DNA of 64,000 bases from Geitlerinema sp. S16 (GCA_011390275.1 JAABST010000008.1:47294-111293), one strand, 5' to 3'; positions 26,946 to 36,925 are shown, counted from the stretch's first letter. The notes: generated by a model not told the origin, from the letters alone. Numbers and translations: made by a program.

Positions 26946-27617
26946 ATGATCGTTCGATCGCCTATCTCACCGCCAACTCGTCCCAAAGTGATCTTTCTTG
27001 ACGCCGTCGGAACCCTATTCGGCGTGCGCGGTAGTGTCGGTGAAATTTACGGACGGTTTGCCCGCCAGTTTGGGGTTGAGGCTCCGGACGAGGCGATTAA
27101 TACCGCGTTTTACGATGTCTTCAAGGCGACGCCCGAAGCAGCATTTCCGGGCGCCGATCGTCACGAACTGCCGAACCTCGAATATCAATGGTGGCGTAAC
27201 ATCGCCGCCCAAACCTTCCAAGCCGTCGGTGTGCTCGATCAGTTCGATTCCTTCGATGACTTTTTCGAGGTAGCCTTCTGGTATTTCGCCACCGCCGACG
27301 CCTGGGATGTTTATCCCGACACCCTTCCCGCCCTTGACGCCTGGACGGCGCAAGGCATTCCCCTCGGTCTGATTTCCAACTTTGATACACGTATTTACAC
27401 CGTTCTGAACGTCTTGGGTTTAACCGATTATTTCGAGTCGATTACCCTTTCGACCGAAGTCGGGGCGGCGAAACCGGCGCGTCAGGTGTTCGAGGCGGCG
27501 CTGCATCGGCATGGTGTAGCTCCGGCGGAGGCTTGGCATGTGGGCGATAGCGATCGGGCGGATTTTGAAGGGGCGCGGGCGATCGGAATTCAGGCGGTTT
27601 ATCTCGATCGGGCTTAA
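26946..27617 (+). CDS. HAD superfamily hydrolase, subfamily IA (REG-2/HDHD3-like)
   Basis: A 223-residue (from ATG 26946) haloacid dehalogenase-type protein. Motif I is FLDAVGTLFGVRGSVGEIYG, motif II LGLISNFD, motif III region GAAKPARQVFEAAL and motif IV WHVGDSDRADFEGARAIG. The second aspartate of the usual DxD motif is valine here (DAVGT), as in the REG-2/HDHD3-like branch, so classic phosphatase activity is uncertain. The frame is open from ATG 26910, but the homologous region starts after the second ATG. The substrate is unknown. It ends four bases before the large exoprotein gene. Confidence 0.8.
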   Translation: MIVRSPISPPTRPKVIFLDAVGTLFGVRGSVGEIYGRFARQFGVEAPDEAINTAFYDVFKATPEAAFPGADRHELPNLEYQWWRNIAAQTFQAVGVLDQFDSFDDFFEVAFWYFATADAWDVYPDTLPALDAWTAQGIPLGLISNFDTRIYTVLNVLGLTDYFESITLSTEVGAAKPARQVFEAALHRHGVAPAEAWHVGDSDRADFEGARAIGIQAVYLDRA

Positions 27618-27620
27618 GGG

Positions 27621-30600
27621 ATGAAACATAACGCGATCGGGTTGGGAGAATATCGAGGCACAATGACGAACTGCAACGACACCAAAACCAACGCCGATAC
27701 CGACACCGATAGCAATACCGACCGTCGCGCGATCGGGTTTGCGCCGATCGCTTTGTTTGCCCTGCTTGCCCTCCAAGCCGTCCTAACCCCACCAGCTCAG
27801 GGGCAAATCATCCCCGATGCGACGCTGCCGAATCCCTCGATCGTCACGGAACTCGATCGCCAAACTCGACGCATCGATGGCGGCACGATCGCCGGGTCGA
27901 ATTTATTTCACAGCTTCGCGCAGTTTAACCAAAGCGGTGAGCTATCCGGCAGTACGATTCGCTTTGAACCCGACGCGGCGATCGCCAATATCTTCGCCCG
28001 CGTCACCGGTGGTAACGGTACGACAATCGATGGTCTGCTGCAAACTACCGGCAGCGCCAATCTGTATCTCATCGACCCCCAGGGAATTGACTTCGGGGCG
28101 AATGCGCGGCTCGATCTCGGTGGTGCATTTATTGCGACAAGTGCCGATCGGCTAGAATTTGCCGACGGGACGCTGTGGCCAGGGCGTGGGGAAATCGCAC
28201 CGAATACGAGCTTGCTGACGATTTCGACACCGGTGGGATTACAGTTTGAGGCCAGAACGATCGCCGATCCAGCCAACGCGACCACGGGCGTGATTGACAT
28301 TCGCGGCGCGGGACATCAACAACGCTTTTTTACAACCGATTCACCCGAATCCCTCGCCATCCTCGATGCCCTGATCGCCGACGATCCAAGCATCGATCGC
28401 GACCTACTGCTCCGCCTGGGCGCAACGATCAACATTGTCAGCGACACCGACGGCATTACGGCAAACAACACCAACCCGATCGCCTTAGTGGGGCGTGATC
28501 TCAGCTTTACGGGCGGACAAATTGATACGCCGGGCGGCGCGATCGATCTCGTGGCGATCGCGTCGGGAACCGTGGCGATCGATGCCGCCAGCCGCACACA
28601 ACTCGGCGAGATCCGCACCACCTCTGGCTCGATCACCTTGGGGGATATCCTCCTGAGCGAGGCGGCCACGATTAACACCAGTGGTATCGGTAGTGGCACG
28701 GTTCGTCTGCGCGGTCAGAATCTGATGTTTGACGATGGTTCGATCATTTTTGCGCGTCCGTTAGGGGGCGAGACCGGTGGCCGAATCAGTTTGGAAGCCA
28801 GTGGTGATATTACCTTTCAAGGCATCAGCCCGATCGACGGTCAGGGCAGCGGCATTATTGGCGGAACCCTGGGACAGGGGCGCGGGTCAGATATTGCCCT
28901 CAGCGCGGACAACGTAACGATTCGCGATGGTGGTTTTCTTTCGTCTACCACCTTCGCCTCGGGTTCTGGTGGTGACACCACGATCGCCGTTCATGATCAG
29001 TTTGAAATTGTCGGTACGAACGGTGGCGAGTCGCTATCGGTGATTTTTTCCGATTCCGCCGGGGTTGGCACGGCGGGCAATATTGAGATTACGGCGAATC
29101 GGGTGCGGGTGGCCGATGGCGCACAGCTCACGGCGCGATCGCAGGCATCCGGCACGGGCGGCAATATTCGCATTAACACCACCGATCGCGTTGAACTTTC
29201 AGGCTTCGTCAATCAGGGCGGTGCGCCGTTTGTGGCCAATACGTCTCGCGATACGTTTCCCAGTGGACTGTTTGTCATTGTCGAGGCGGGAGCGGCGGGC
29301 AATGCTGGCAACATTGACATCACGGCGCGATCGCTCGAAATTCTCGGCGGAGCGCAGCTCATCGCCAACACCAGTGGTTCGGGAAATGCGGGCAATGTCA
29401 CGATTCGAGCTCGCGATAACGTCAGTATTGTCGGTGCTTCGACCAGTGGCCTGACACGTAGCAATATCGCCTCAAGTATTCGACCCGGCGCAACGGGAAA
29501 TGGTGGCATCCTCGATGTTGAGACCCGCCGATTTGAGCTACTCGACACCGCTTTTATTTCCGTTACCAGCTTTGGTGATGGACGTGGGGGTAGCCTCAAT
29601 GTCCGCGCCGATACGGTAACCGTGCGTGGTGCTTCCGCAACCAATGAGCTGATTTTTGGTGGGATTTTTGCCGAAGTTCGCAGTCCCGATCGCATTGCGG
29701 GCTTGGGTTTAACCGGAGAAGCCACCGGCCAAGGCGGTAGCGTCACCTTAGAGGCGACCGATCGCGTCGCAATCCTCGACGGTGCGGCGATTTCCGTCCT
29801 CACCGACACGACGGGCGATGCCGGAAACTTAACCCTGCGAGCCGCCACGGTTGAGATTGGCGGCGTCGTGGAAATTCCTACCGCCTCACCCAACAATCAA
29901 CCCTTTAACCGCGCCACGATTTCCGCTGGAGCCGAAGAACTCGGGCGTGGTGGTACGTTGCTCGTCGATACCGATCGGCTGATCGTTCGCGATGGTGGTC
30001 GGATTACGGTGGGAACCGAGGGCAGCGGCAACGCCGGGGATTTGACCATAATCGCCCGTGAATCGGCCTTAATCGAAGGCATCCGCACGGTTACCACCAA
30101 TGGTCTCACCCTGCTTCCGTCTACGATTTCCGCCAGTTCCGAAAATACCGCGATCGGCCCCGCCTCGGGTAACGCCGGTTCGCTCAATCTCAGCGTCGGC
30201 GATCTCACTGTGCGTGACGGCGGCCAGATTTCGGTCAGTAGTGACAATCAGGGATCGACGGGGGATTTACAAATTCAGGCCGGGACGGTCGCGGTGCTCG
30301 ATGGCGGACGCATTACGGCGGCATCGGTGATTGGCGATCGTGGCAATATTCGCATCACCAGCGACACCGTACAGCTCCAACGCAATGGCCGCATCGACGC
30401 CAACGCCATCCGCGAAGCCACCGGTGGTAATGTCTCGATCGAAGCGGAGACGATCGCCACCCTTGATAACAGCAACATTAGCGCCAACGCGATCGCCGGT
30501 AGTGGTGGTCAGATTCGGATTCAAACCTCGGGATTATTTCTCTCACCCGACAGCACGATCGAGGCCAGCTCACAGTTTGGCGTCAATGGCATCGTGGCGA

Positions 30601-31040
30601 TCGACACGCCTGACGTGCAAAACGCCGCCGGAATCGTCGATCTCAATGCCGATCCGTTTGACCCCGATCGGCTAATCGCCGATGCCTGTTCCGCGACCAT
30701 GCAGGGTGGCCGCTTCACCAATATCGGTCGCGACGGCTTCCCCGAAAATACGGTCTCGGCTCAACGCGAACCCTTCACGATCATCACACCCCAAAGATTA
30801 GCGAACTCTAATCCCGATTCCAATCCCAATTCCGATCTTCTTGGCCGTGCAATCAATCCCGCAGCAACCCTGATTTCAAATCCCCCCGCAGACCTAATCG
30901 AAGCCCAGGAATGGCAGCACGATGCCGCAGGACAGATCGTTTTAACCGCCAGTGCGAGCCGATCGCCCCTAGAATCGATTTACGGTTGCGCCCCGTCCTC
31001 CACAACCGCCGCCGATCGCTCCAACTCCAACTCCCGCTGA
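27621..31040 (+). CDS. Two-partner secretion exoprotein with filamentous haemagglutinin N-terminal domain
   Basis: A 1139-residue secreted protein. After a hydrophilic leader comes a signal peptide (FAPIALFALLALQAVLTPP, cleavage likely after AQG). A TPS/haemagglutination activity domain follows (QIIPDATLPNPSIVTELDRQ, GSNLFHSFAQFNQSGE, GLLQTTGSANLYLIDPQGIDFG). A long beta-helix region of imperfect repeats (SGNAGNVTIRA, GRGGSLNVRADTV, GSGGQIRIQTSG) runs to about residue 1010, then a Cys-containing tail (ADACSATMQGG). Such proteins cross the outer membrane through a TpsB/ShlB partner, which is not adjacent. ATG 27621 or 27663 may be the start. The last 61 bases overlap the 3' end of the opposing muramidase gene. 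Confidence 0.88.
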   Translation: MKHNAIGLGEYRGTMTNCNDTKTNADTDTDSNTDRRAIGFAPIALFALLALQAVLTPPAQGQIIPDATLPNPSIVTELDRQTRRIDGGTIAGSNLFHSFAQFNQSGELSGSTIRFEPDAAIANIFARVTGGNGTTIDGLLQTTGSANLYLIDPQGIDFGANARLDLGGAFIATSADRLEFADGTLWPGRGEIAPNTSLLTISTPVGLQFEARTIADPANATTGVIDIRGAGHQQRFFTTDSPESLAILDALIADDPSIDRDLLLRLGATINIVSDTDGITANNTNPIALVGRDLSFTGGQIDTPGGAIDLVAIASGTVAIDAASRTQLGEIRTTSGSITLGDILLSEAATINTSGIGSGTVRLRGQNLMFDDGSIIFARPLGGETGGRISLEASGDITFQGISPIDGQGSGIIGGTLGQGRGSDIALSADNVTIRDGGFLSSTTFASGSGGDTTIAVHDQFEIVGTNGGESLSVIFSDSAGVGTAGNIEITANRVRVADGAQLTARSQASGTGGNIRINTTDRVELSGFVNQGGAPFVANTSRDTFPSGLFVIVEAGAAGNAGNIDITARSLEILGGAQLIANTSGSGNAGNVTIRARDNVSIVGASTSGLTRSNIASSIRPGATGNGGILDVETRRFELLDTAFISVTSFGDGRGGSLNVRADTVTVRGASATNELIFGGIFAEVRSPDRIAGLGLTGEATGQGGSVTLEATDRVAILDGAAISVLTDTTGDAGNLTLRAATVEIGGVVEIPTASPNNQPFNRATISAGAEELGRGGTLLVDTDRLIVRDGGRITVGTEGSGNAGDLTIIARESALIEGIRTVTTNGLTLLPSTISASSENTAIGPASGNAGSLNLSVGDLTVRDGGQISVSSDNQGSTGDLQIQAGTVAVLDGGRITAASVIGDRGNIRITSDTVQLQRNGRIDANAIREATGGNVSIEAETIATLDNSNISANAIAGSGGQIRIQTSGLFLSPDSTIEASSQFGVNGIVAIDTPDVQNAAGIVDLNADPFDPDRLIADACSATMQGGRFTNIGRDGFPENTVSAQREPFTIITPQRLANSNPDSNPNSDLLGRAINPAATLISNPPADLIEAQEWQHDAAGQIVLTASASRSPLESIYGCAPSSTTAADRSNSNSR

Positions 31041-31765
31041 TAAAACGCCAGACGCGCGTCATAGACCCCGCGCAACTCTTCCAGATCCCGCTCCGGCTGA
31101 CCGTATCCCGCTCCCGGCAAGCTCGCCCACTCCGATCGAATCCCCACCAACGTACGATCGAACTCACCGCGCTGGATCGCATCCAGCACACCGCAGCGGC
31201 GAATCAGTTCCACCGCCGCCAAATCCTGCGACTCCGGCGAAAAATCCACCAGCCCCAGCGGTTCCGCCACATAATCAAACGTCGTACTTAACATCTGATA
31301 GCGTCCCGCCGCATCAGAACAAAGCCAGCCGCCACTCGACCAGGCACATTCGATCCGGCGCGGATGATCCGCGTAGCTATAAAAGTAGCGATAGCTGTAA
31401 ATCGTTTGGTAGCCGCCCTCCCCGGCGGTTCCCTCGGCATAGGCGATCGTATCGAGCAAGGCGCGAACTTCCGGCGTCAAATCCGCCGCCGTCGCGACGA
31501 TATCCTGCGGGCGCAGCAGATGCCAAACCCGCACCGCCGTACCACGCACCGCCGACATGGAAATCCGCCGCACTTCAGGATAGACCGACAACGCGGCGAT
31601 CGCTCCCAGGGTGAACAGCAGACGAATCGCCGAAGCGATCAAAGGAGATGACGATCGAACATGCCTGCGAGAATTTTCCATAGACCCAAGACCGGTGGGA
31701 GACATGCCTGGTGAGGTCAACGAGGCACGACGAGGTTTCAACGAAGGGGGAGGTGTCACAGACAA
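30980..31765 (-). CDS. Membrane-anchored muramidase / lysozyme-like protein (GH104-type)
   Basis: A 261-residue protein with one N-terminal transmembrane segment near residues 43-65 (SAIRLLFTLGAIAALSVYP) and a C-terminal lysozyme-like domain. Features include LLDTIAYAEGTAGEGGYQTIYSYRYF with the catalytic-type glutamate, AAGRYQMLSTTFDYVAEPLG, FSPESQDLAAVELIRRCGVL and IRSEWASLPGAGYGQPERDL. This matches the phage-lambda-endolysin/GH104 transglycosylase-like family that cleaves peptidoglycan glycan strands. The anchor suggests action in the periplasm during growth or division. Its 3' end overlaps the exoprotein gene on the other strand by 61 bases. Confidence 0.82.
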   Translation of the reverse strand: MSVTPPPSLKPRRASLTSPGMSPTGLGSMENSRRHVRSSSPLIASAIRLLFTLGAIAALSVYPEVRRISMSAVRGTAVRVWHLLRPQDIVATAADLTPEVRALLDTIAYAEGTAGEGGYQTIYSYRYFYSYADHPRRIECAWSSGGWLCSDAAGRYQMLSTTFDYVAEPLGLVDFSPESQDLAAVELIRRCGVLDAIQRGEFDRTLVGIRSEWASLPGAGYGQPERDLEELRGVYDARLAFYQRELELERSAAVVEDGAQP

Positions 31766-31968
31766 ATAGTTACAGGGAGCAAGAGCCGATATCAGCAGAT
31801 TATCTGGGATTAAACGGAGAAAATCTTGCTGAGACGGCGTGAACCGAAATTGAAGACGCGATCGGCTGTCAATTTAAGCCTCTAGATTGTATCGATCCTC
31901 GCGCGGATCGATCGCAGTTTAACGTGAGTTCGGGACAAGCTCGTTCGCCCAAGCATAGTGACGTGATC

Positions 31969-32005
31969 AAAAGTCCATCTCAGAGCAATACCGAGATGGA
32001 CTTTT
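31969..32005. terminator. Strong bidirectional hairpin downstream of the desaturase
   Basis: Perfect 13-bp arms: AAAAGTCCATCTC (31969-31981) and GAGATGGACTTTT (31993-32005) around an 11-base loop. It lies about 90 bases past the desaturase stop on the complement, where it would back up the nearer terminator. The rest of the spacer up to the muramidase start (31766-31968) shows nothing recognised. Confidence 0.75.
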
Positions 32006-32068
32006 GGTCGTTTCGTTTTATTATCTTGGCCTACTGATGGTCTAGCCCATCCTTGCTATATTTTTCGC

Positions 32069-32100
32069 AAAAAAACAGTATTAACCAGTGGTTAATACTG
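32069..32100 (-). terminator. Terminator overlapping the desaturase stop codon
   Basis: A perfect palindrome with 12-bp arms (CAGTATTAACCA and TGGTTAATACTG around one base, 32076-32100) is followed on the complement by seven T. The gene's TAA stop (32092-32094) lies inside the stem, so coding sequence and terminator overlap. Confidence 0.75.
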
Positions 32101-33288
32101 ACCCGAGACGACTTTTAGCATGGCGACCGATCGCGTCCAAAGCGACGCTTGAACGTAGGGAACATCCCACTCTTGGCATAGCGCTTTGACATGGGGTTGA
32201 ACCCAGCGATATTGACGCAGGGTCATGCGCGGCCAAACGTGATGTTCAATCTGGTAGTTGAGCCAGCCTTGGGTGAAGTCGAGCGCCCAGGTTCCGGTGT
32301 GGTAGTTACAACTGCCGGTAATTTGTCGCCAGTAAAATTCACCTTTGCTGCGGGGTTTGCCTTCAAAGCGATACAGATCGACGCCGGAGTGATTGGAGAC
32401 GATGACAAAAAAGCTGTAGATGTTTGTGAGCAGTTCGGCGGCGATCAGGTTGATGATTAGGCCGAGGCTGGCAGCGCTGCCCCAGATGCCGTAGACCACG
32501 AGGGTGGGGACGACGAAGTGACCGATCGTGTAGGGGAGCCAAGACTGACGCAGAACGCTCCAAAACGGCTTGTTCCAGGGTCGCCAGATTTCGTCAGATT
32601 CGATCGAGAGAGCAGGCTGATCGGGGCGCTGGGAGTTCCACAGTTCGATCAACGTATTGGGGCCGTAATACATCGGCTTCCAAAAGCAGCCGCCGAGGAT
32701 GGCGAGGATGACTTTGATCGGTTTGGGGTAGTTGGTCGATCGCAGCCATGTGGTTTTGCCTTCAACGAGGTCGGGGTCGCCGCCGGGTTGATTGAGCTGG
32801 TAGTGGTGGAGGCCGTTATGCTCGTAAGCCCAGGCTTCGGGGGGCATCCAGTCGAGCCAGTGCAGCCAGCGCCAGCCGCCGCGCCCGAACTGGCGGCTAT
32901 GGATAAAGGAGGGTAGGTTTTTTGTCCGATCGTAAGCGCCGTGACAGACGTGGTGGGCAAAAATCCAGCGGGAAAAGTTCGCTAAGGCCAAGGCCGCGAT
33001 CGCGCCGAGATTGACACCACCGATCGCCAACGTCCAGCCGACAGCACTACAGATGAAACTGAGCGTTCCAAAGATGACTAAATCGATACCCGCTTTTTCG
33101 GCAGGGTGTGCAGCCTCGGCCTCGGCTTCGAGGGCTTCGATCGCCTGGGCGAATGCCTCAGTATCGAAGTCTGCGGGCAAAGCTTGCAGGTTTAAAACGT
33201 GGGTGTCGTAGGGTTGCTGTGGCGGGGAGGCGGTGTTGTTCGTAAATGGGGGGGGGATCTGCGTGACAGAGTTGGAGGGATTGGCCAC
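32092..33288 (-). CDS. Membrane fatty acid desaturase (acyl-lipid type)
   Basis: A 398-residue membrane-bound di-iron desaturase with three histidine boxes: HHVCHGAYD, HNGLHHYQLN and QIEHHVWP. Two hydrophobic helix pairs surround them (FGTLSFICSAVGWTLAIGGV, LGLIINLIAAELLTNIYSFFVIV). The QxxHH third box is the form found in front-end (delta-6 type) desaturases, but no cytochrome b5 domain is present and regioselectivity cannot be assigned. It probably acts on glycerolipid acyl chains in thylakoid or plasma membrane, taking electrons from ferredoxin. The N-terminal about 70 residues are Pro/Thr- then Ala/Glu-rich. The stop is embedded in a terminator. Confidence 0.85.
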   Translation of the reverse strand: MANPSNSVTQIPPPFTNNTASPPQQPYDTHVLNLQALPADFDTEAFAQAIEALEAEAEAAHPAEKAGIDLVIFGTLSFICSAVGWTLAIGGVNLGAIAALALANFSRWIFAHHVCHGAYDRTKNLPSFIHSRQFGRGGWRWLHWLDWMPPEAWAYEHNGLHHYQLNQPGGDPDLVEGKTTWLRSTNYPKPIKVILAILGGCFWKPMYYGPNTLIELWNSQRPDQPALSIESDEIWRPWNKPFWSVLRQSWLPYTIGHFVVPTLVVYGIWGSAASLGLIINLIAAELLTNIYSFFVIVSNHSGVDLYRFEGKPRSKGEFYWRQITGSCNYHTGTWALDFTQGWLNYQIEHHVWPRMTLRQYRWVQPHVKALCQEWDVPYVQASLWTRSVAMLKVVSGQY

Positions 33289-33435
33289 AGTGATTTGAAT
33301 TTGAAATCGATTCAGAGTTGGATGAAATCTCAGTATAAAGACAAAAGTTCATAAAGAAAGATTAAGTTCGATCAGTCACTGATCTGGATCTTGGCAACTG
33401 TATCCTCTCGCTCACAATGCTCAATTTTCGTCATC

Positions 33436-33462
33436 AGGACTTACGCACGATGGGTTAGAAGT
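33436..33462. repeat. Dispersed GACTTCTAACC/GCGTAAGTCC repeat, copy 2
   Basis: AGGACTTACGCACGATGGGT... is the inverted form of the repeat at 11024 and 46276. It sits immediately before a copy of the GTGGGC palindrome, so the desaturase/kinase spacer (33289-33754) is a patchwork of repeats with no gene. Confidence 0.6.
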
Positions 33463-33465
33463 TTT

Positions 33466-33538
33466 GTAGGGCGGGCATTGCCCACCATCACGGATAACTG
33501 ATGCGCGGGCTGATCGTGGTGGGCTGTGCCCACCCTAC
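33466..33538. repeat. GTAGGGTGGGCATTGCCCACC-type dispersed palindrome, copy 2
   Basis: Full copy of the palindrome also found at 13565-13636, with matching outer arms (GTAGGGCGGGCATTGCCCAC and the complement of GTGGGCTGTGCCCACCCTAC) and a similar centre (TGATCGTGGTGGGC shared). Confidence 0.8.
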
Positions 33539-33586
33539 TGGCTCAATTTTCGCTAATCCTGCCGTAATCTGACCGTAATCTGGCCT

Positions 33587-33729
33587 ATATAGCGTAAGCC
33601 GATTGTGTTAGGACACTCTCGTCTAAGTTAAAAACCGCACTATTTGCTTCGCAAAGGCTACGCCAACGACTCCGCTCAGTGCTCTTCAGTTTTTTTGATA
33701 CGTCCTAATCAAATCGGTTTTTGCTATAT
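33587..33729. mobile_element. MITE-like element with about 28-bp imperfect terminal inverted repeats
   Basis: The left end ATATAGCGTAAGCCGATTG (to GGAC at 33614) matches the complement of the right end (33702-33729, ATATAGCAAAAACCGATTTG...) with a few mismatches. The 143-bp interval has no coding capacity. It holds CGACTCCGCTCAGTGCTC, a motif also present at about 42353-42370 and, degenerate and inverted, near 40279-40304. Confidence 0.55.
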
Positions 33730-33754
33730 GTCCCAGGACTGTTGCCGCACGCTG

Positions 33755-36700
33755 TCACGCTTCATCAAGCGAGTCGCGCAGGATGACAAAATTGGCGATC
33801 GTCTGAGGTAGAGTCTCCCAGTCGAAATCGTCAAGCTGTTGATTGAGGGTTTGGCTGTAGCGATCGAGCGGTTCGTAGGCAAAGGTTTGGGTGAGTTTTG
33901 TGAGTGCCTCCGCAAATTGCTCTAGGCCATCGATATCGAGCACATTTAAAAGCGGCGACCAAACGTCATGGGAAAGCTGCTCAAGCTGCTGTGTGAGATG
34001 AGCTTTGTCTTGATCCGAAAGGGGAAGATAAGGCTCTAGGTGAGGGTTGTCGGACTCTGGTATCGCTGAAGAGGAAGCCAGAGCTTGAACGAGGATATGG
34101 CGCTGTTTTTCGTTGGATGATGACTCGATCGGTGCGATCGGCAACACGACCTTGAGCGCCTGAAACAACTGACCTTGGCTGACGGGTTTACGTAGCAGCC
34201 CTTCACCGAGGTTCTGTAGATCGAACTCATCATCTTGGCGAACGGAGGCCGTGACAAAAATAACCGGGATGGCCTGGGTTTGCGGCATACTTTTGAGTCG
34301 CCGTGTGGCTTCATAGCCGTCCATATTCGGCATTCGCAAATCCATCAAAATCACGTCGGGACGATCGGTTTGAACGCGGCGAAGCGCTTCCTGGCCATCA
34401 TGGGCAAAGCTCAATTGGTGGTCGGTTGTGCGGAAGTATCCCGCCAAAAGATCGCGGTTTGAGCGAATGTCATCCACGATTAAGATACGAGCCGTTTGAA
34501 ACTGATTAAAATCACAGTCCTGCTTTGTATTGATGGCTTCATGAGGGTGATGGATGCCAGAGGCGACAACCTTGACGTTGGGAAACGTAAAGGTAAACAT
34601 ACTGCCCAGATTTAGCGTGCTTTCAACCTCGATGGTGCTGTGCATCATTTCGATCAAACGCCGGGTGATGCTGAGTCCTAAGCCCGTCCCCCCAAAGCGG
34701 CGGGTGAGGTTGGGTTGACTTTGGGTGAAGGACTCAAAGATGTGTGCTTGATCTTCGGGCGGGATGCCAATGCCTGTATCGCGCACCCGGATTTGGAGGC
34801 TAATGCAGTGTTCGATCTGGGATGGTGGGTCACACTGATCGAGCCGATCGAGTAGATCGATTTCGATGCTCACTTCGCCGCGATCGGTAAACTTCAGAGC
34901 ATTACCGACGACATTGAACAAAATTTGCCGTAACCGCACCTCATCGAAATAGAGCAATAACGGCAAGTCGTCGTCAATCTCGACCCGCAGCGCTAGATTT
35001 TTACTTTGGGCTTTTTGGCTAAAAATATGTTGAATGTCGCGGATCAGCAAGCGTAGATTGACCGGTTCGGGATTGAGTTCTAACCGACCGGCTTCAATTT
35101 TGGACAGGTCAAGAATGTCATTAATCAGAGCGAGCAGGGTGTTACCGCTGGACTCGATCGCGCTGAGGTAATCCTGGGTCAGCTTGTCGGTCATGAGGGG
35201 CTGTAACAGTTCGGCAAAGCCCAGCACCGCATTCATCGGCGTCCGAATTTCGTGACTCATATTCGCCAAAAAATTGCTTTTGGCGCGATTCGCCGCTTCG
35301 GCCTGTTGCACCGCCTCCAGCAAAGCGCTGGTCGAAAAGTTCAGAGCGGCGAGCATTAATGTTTGGTGTAAATCTCGGGCGGAGGCGCATTCGGACTGCG
35401 TCCACGGCGACGATCGATTCCTTACGGTCTGCTTCCACTGCTCGAAGGAATTGCGCGGGCAGAGCTGTAGGTGACCGGCTTTATCCTGCATGATTGAGCC
35501 GGAGAGATTCCCCGCCCAATTGACGGTCTGGATCTGTTCGCGTCGGAATAGCAGGATGTGATGGGAGATTGAGGTGACCTTGCGCAACACGACAGAGACG
35601 CCTAAAAGACCTGCAATTTGATTCGACCAGTGTTGACTGGGGGGATACCACGTCGCGAGGTTGGAGGTTGCAAAGGTATCTGCTGACGACTGGTGCTTTT
35701 GGAGCCACCAGGTTAAGAGCTGGCTGGTTTCAGCTCGGGTTGGCGTGAGGCCGATCGCCTTATAGTCACTATCGAGGCACAGGACAACTCCGTCAGCTTG
35801 AAATATATCCATGAGGTCGCGAGCGTAGCGCTTGAAGATGATGAGTGCGCTATGACGATTGGCGGTATAGGCTTTACGGATTTTGGTGAGCAAGGCCAGA
35901 TTTTGCTGCTGATGCTCTTTCATCAGGAGGCTTTGCTGCCGGATGAGAGAGAGGTTAACGATATTTGAGAACAGTTTCAGCGTCTGGCGTGTGGCGTGAT
36001 CGATCGCCTTGACGGTGTCGTGATGGCAGGCGACCAATCCCCACAGGCCGACATCCGTGACCAGGGCGATCGTCATTGATGCCCGTATGTTCAGGTTGTG
36101 CAAGTATTCCACGTGGGGAGGCGACACGCCGCGTAGCCACATGGCGGAAAGGTCAAGCGGTGGTGTGGGGGCATCGGTGGAGTCAGAGACAAAGGGGATG
36201 CGGGTATAGTCGTTATCCGTAATACACCGCAGTCTGGTTTCTAGAAATAGCTCACGCGCAGGACGCGGGATGTCGGTCGCGGGAAAATGAAGTCCGAGGA
36301 AGCTTTCGCGATCGGGATCGGTGTCTTCGGCGATCACGACCCCGCTATCGTCAGGCTCGAAGCGATAGATCATGACGCGATCGAATCCGGACAGCGATCG
36401 CACCTCCCGCGCCACGATCGTGGCGTACTCTGTGAGATTTTCGGCGGTGCTGATCGCCTCGATCGCCGCATTGAGAGGCCGATCGATCGAGACCCGCAAG
36501 GATGCGTCCTGCGGCTTGGGTTCAAGCTCTAGCAAAATGCACGAATCTTGAAAGTGCAAGTGCGCGTAAAACGTTTGACCGGTGGTGCGAGTGGTGAGTT
36601 CGCCATCGGCGATCTGCTGAGATGGTTTGAGAGGAAAGGCTTTGCTCGACGGCGGAGATGGCAACGTCTCGGGGTCAAACAACTCTGCAATAGATTGCCC

Positions 36701-36925
36701 CAGCAGCGCTTGTGGTGCGATGCCGAGATAGGTCTGGGTGTTCGCGCTCACCTGTTCAACGACCAGCGAATCCGCGTGGAGCGCAAGAATGACTCCATAG
36801 GGTTGAATGTCACTGATTTCTCGAATGGGGTAGGGATGGTTATCTTCGAGAAAGACGAGATCATCGCTGCTTAAAGTATTGCAATTACTGGGTGAAACGA
36901 TTGTTTTATCTAAGTCTGAAGTCAT
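33755..36925 (-). CDS. Phytochrome-like hybrid histidine kinase (PAS-GAF-PHY-HisKA-HATPase-REC)
   Basis: From ATG 36925 the protein has 1056 residues (1076 from an earlier ATG at 36985). Order: a PAS-2 domain ([17 protein letters not shown]), a phytochrome GAF with [16 protein letters not shown] and [15 protein letters not shown]...GLVACHH, a PHY region, HisKA ([23 protein letters not shown]), HATPase ([36 protein letters not shown]) and a receiver ([30 protein letters not shown]). A C-terminal tail of about 130 residues is unassigned. Neither usual bilin-binding cysteine is present: proline replaces the GAF cysteine before the conserved histidine, and asparagine sits at the PAS N-terminal position used by bacteriophytochromes. 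Chromophore binding is therefore uncertain. Confidence 0.9.
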   Translation of the reverse strand: MTSDLDKTIVSPSNCNTLSSDDLVFLEDNHPYPIREISDIQPYGVILALHADSLVVEQVSANTQTYLGIAPQALLGQSIAELFDPETLPSPPSSKAFPLKPSQQIADGELTTRTTGQTFYAHLHFQDSCILLELEPKPQDASLRVSIDRPLNAAIEAISTAENLTEYATIVAREVRSLSGFDRVMIYRFEPDDSGVVIAEDTDPDRESFLGLHFPATDIPRPARELFLETRLRCITDNDYTRIPFVSDSTDAPTPPLDLSAMWLRGVSPPHVEYLHNLNIRASMTIALVTDVGLWGLVACHHDTVKAIDHATRQTLKLFSNIVNLSLIRQQSLLMKEHQQQNLALLTKIRKAYTANRHSALIIFKRYARDLMDIFQADGVVLCLDSDYKAIGLTPTRAETSQLLTWWLQKHQSSADTFATSNLATWYPPSQHWSNQIAGLLGVSVVLRKVTSISHHILLFRREQIQTVNWAGNLSGSIMQDKAGHLQLCPRNSFEQWKQTVRNRSSPWTQSECASARDLHQTLMLAALNFSTSALLEAVQQAEAANRAKSNFLANMSHEIRTPMNAVLGFAELLQPLMTDKLTQDYLSAIESSGNTLLALINDILDLSKIEAGRLELNPEPVNLRLLIRDIQHIFSQKAQSKNLALRVEIDDDLPLLLYFDEVRLRQILFNVVGNALKFTDRGEVSIEIDLLDRLDQCDPPSQIEHCISLQIRVRDTGIGIPPEDQAHIFESFTQSQPNLTRRFGGTGLGLSITRRLIEMMHSTIEVESTLNLGSMFTFTFPNVKVVASGIHHPHEAINTKQDCDFNQFQTARILIVDDIRSNRDLLAGYFRTTDHQLSFAHDGQEALRRVQTDRPDVILMDLRMPNMDGYEATRRLKSMPQTQAIPVIFVTASVRQDDEFDLQNLGEGLLRKPVSQGQLFQALKVVLPIAPIESSSNEKQRHILVQALASSSAIPESDNPHLEPYLPLSDQDKAHLTQQLEQLSHDVWSPLLNVLDIDGLEQFAEALTKLTQTFAYEPLDRYSQTLNQQLDDFDWETLPQTIANFVILRDSLDEA

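Noticed and set aside
27621..31040. Repeated Gly-rich segments as a CRISPR or DNA satellite
   Set aside because: The repeats are protein-level, imperfect and in frame; they are normal beta-helix turns of a haemagglutinin-like exoprotein.
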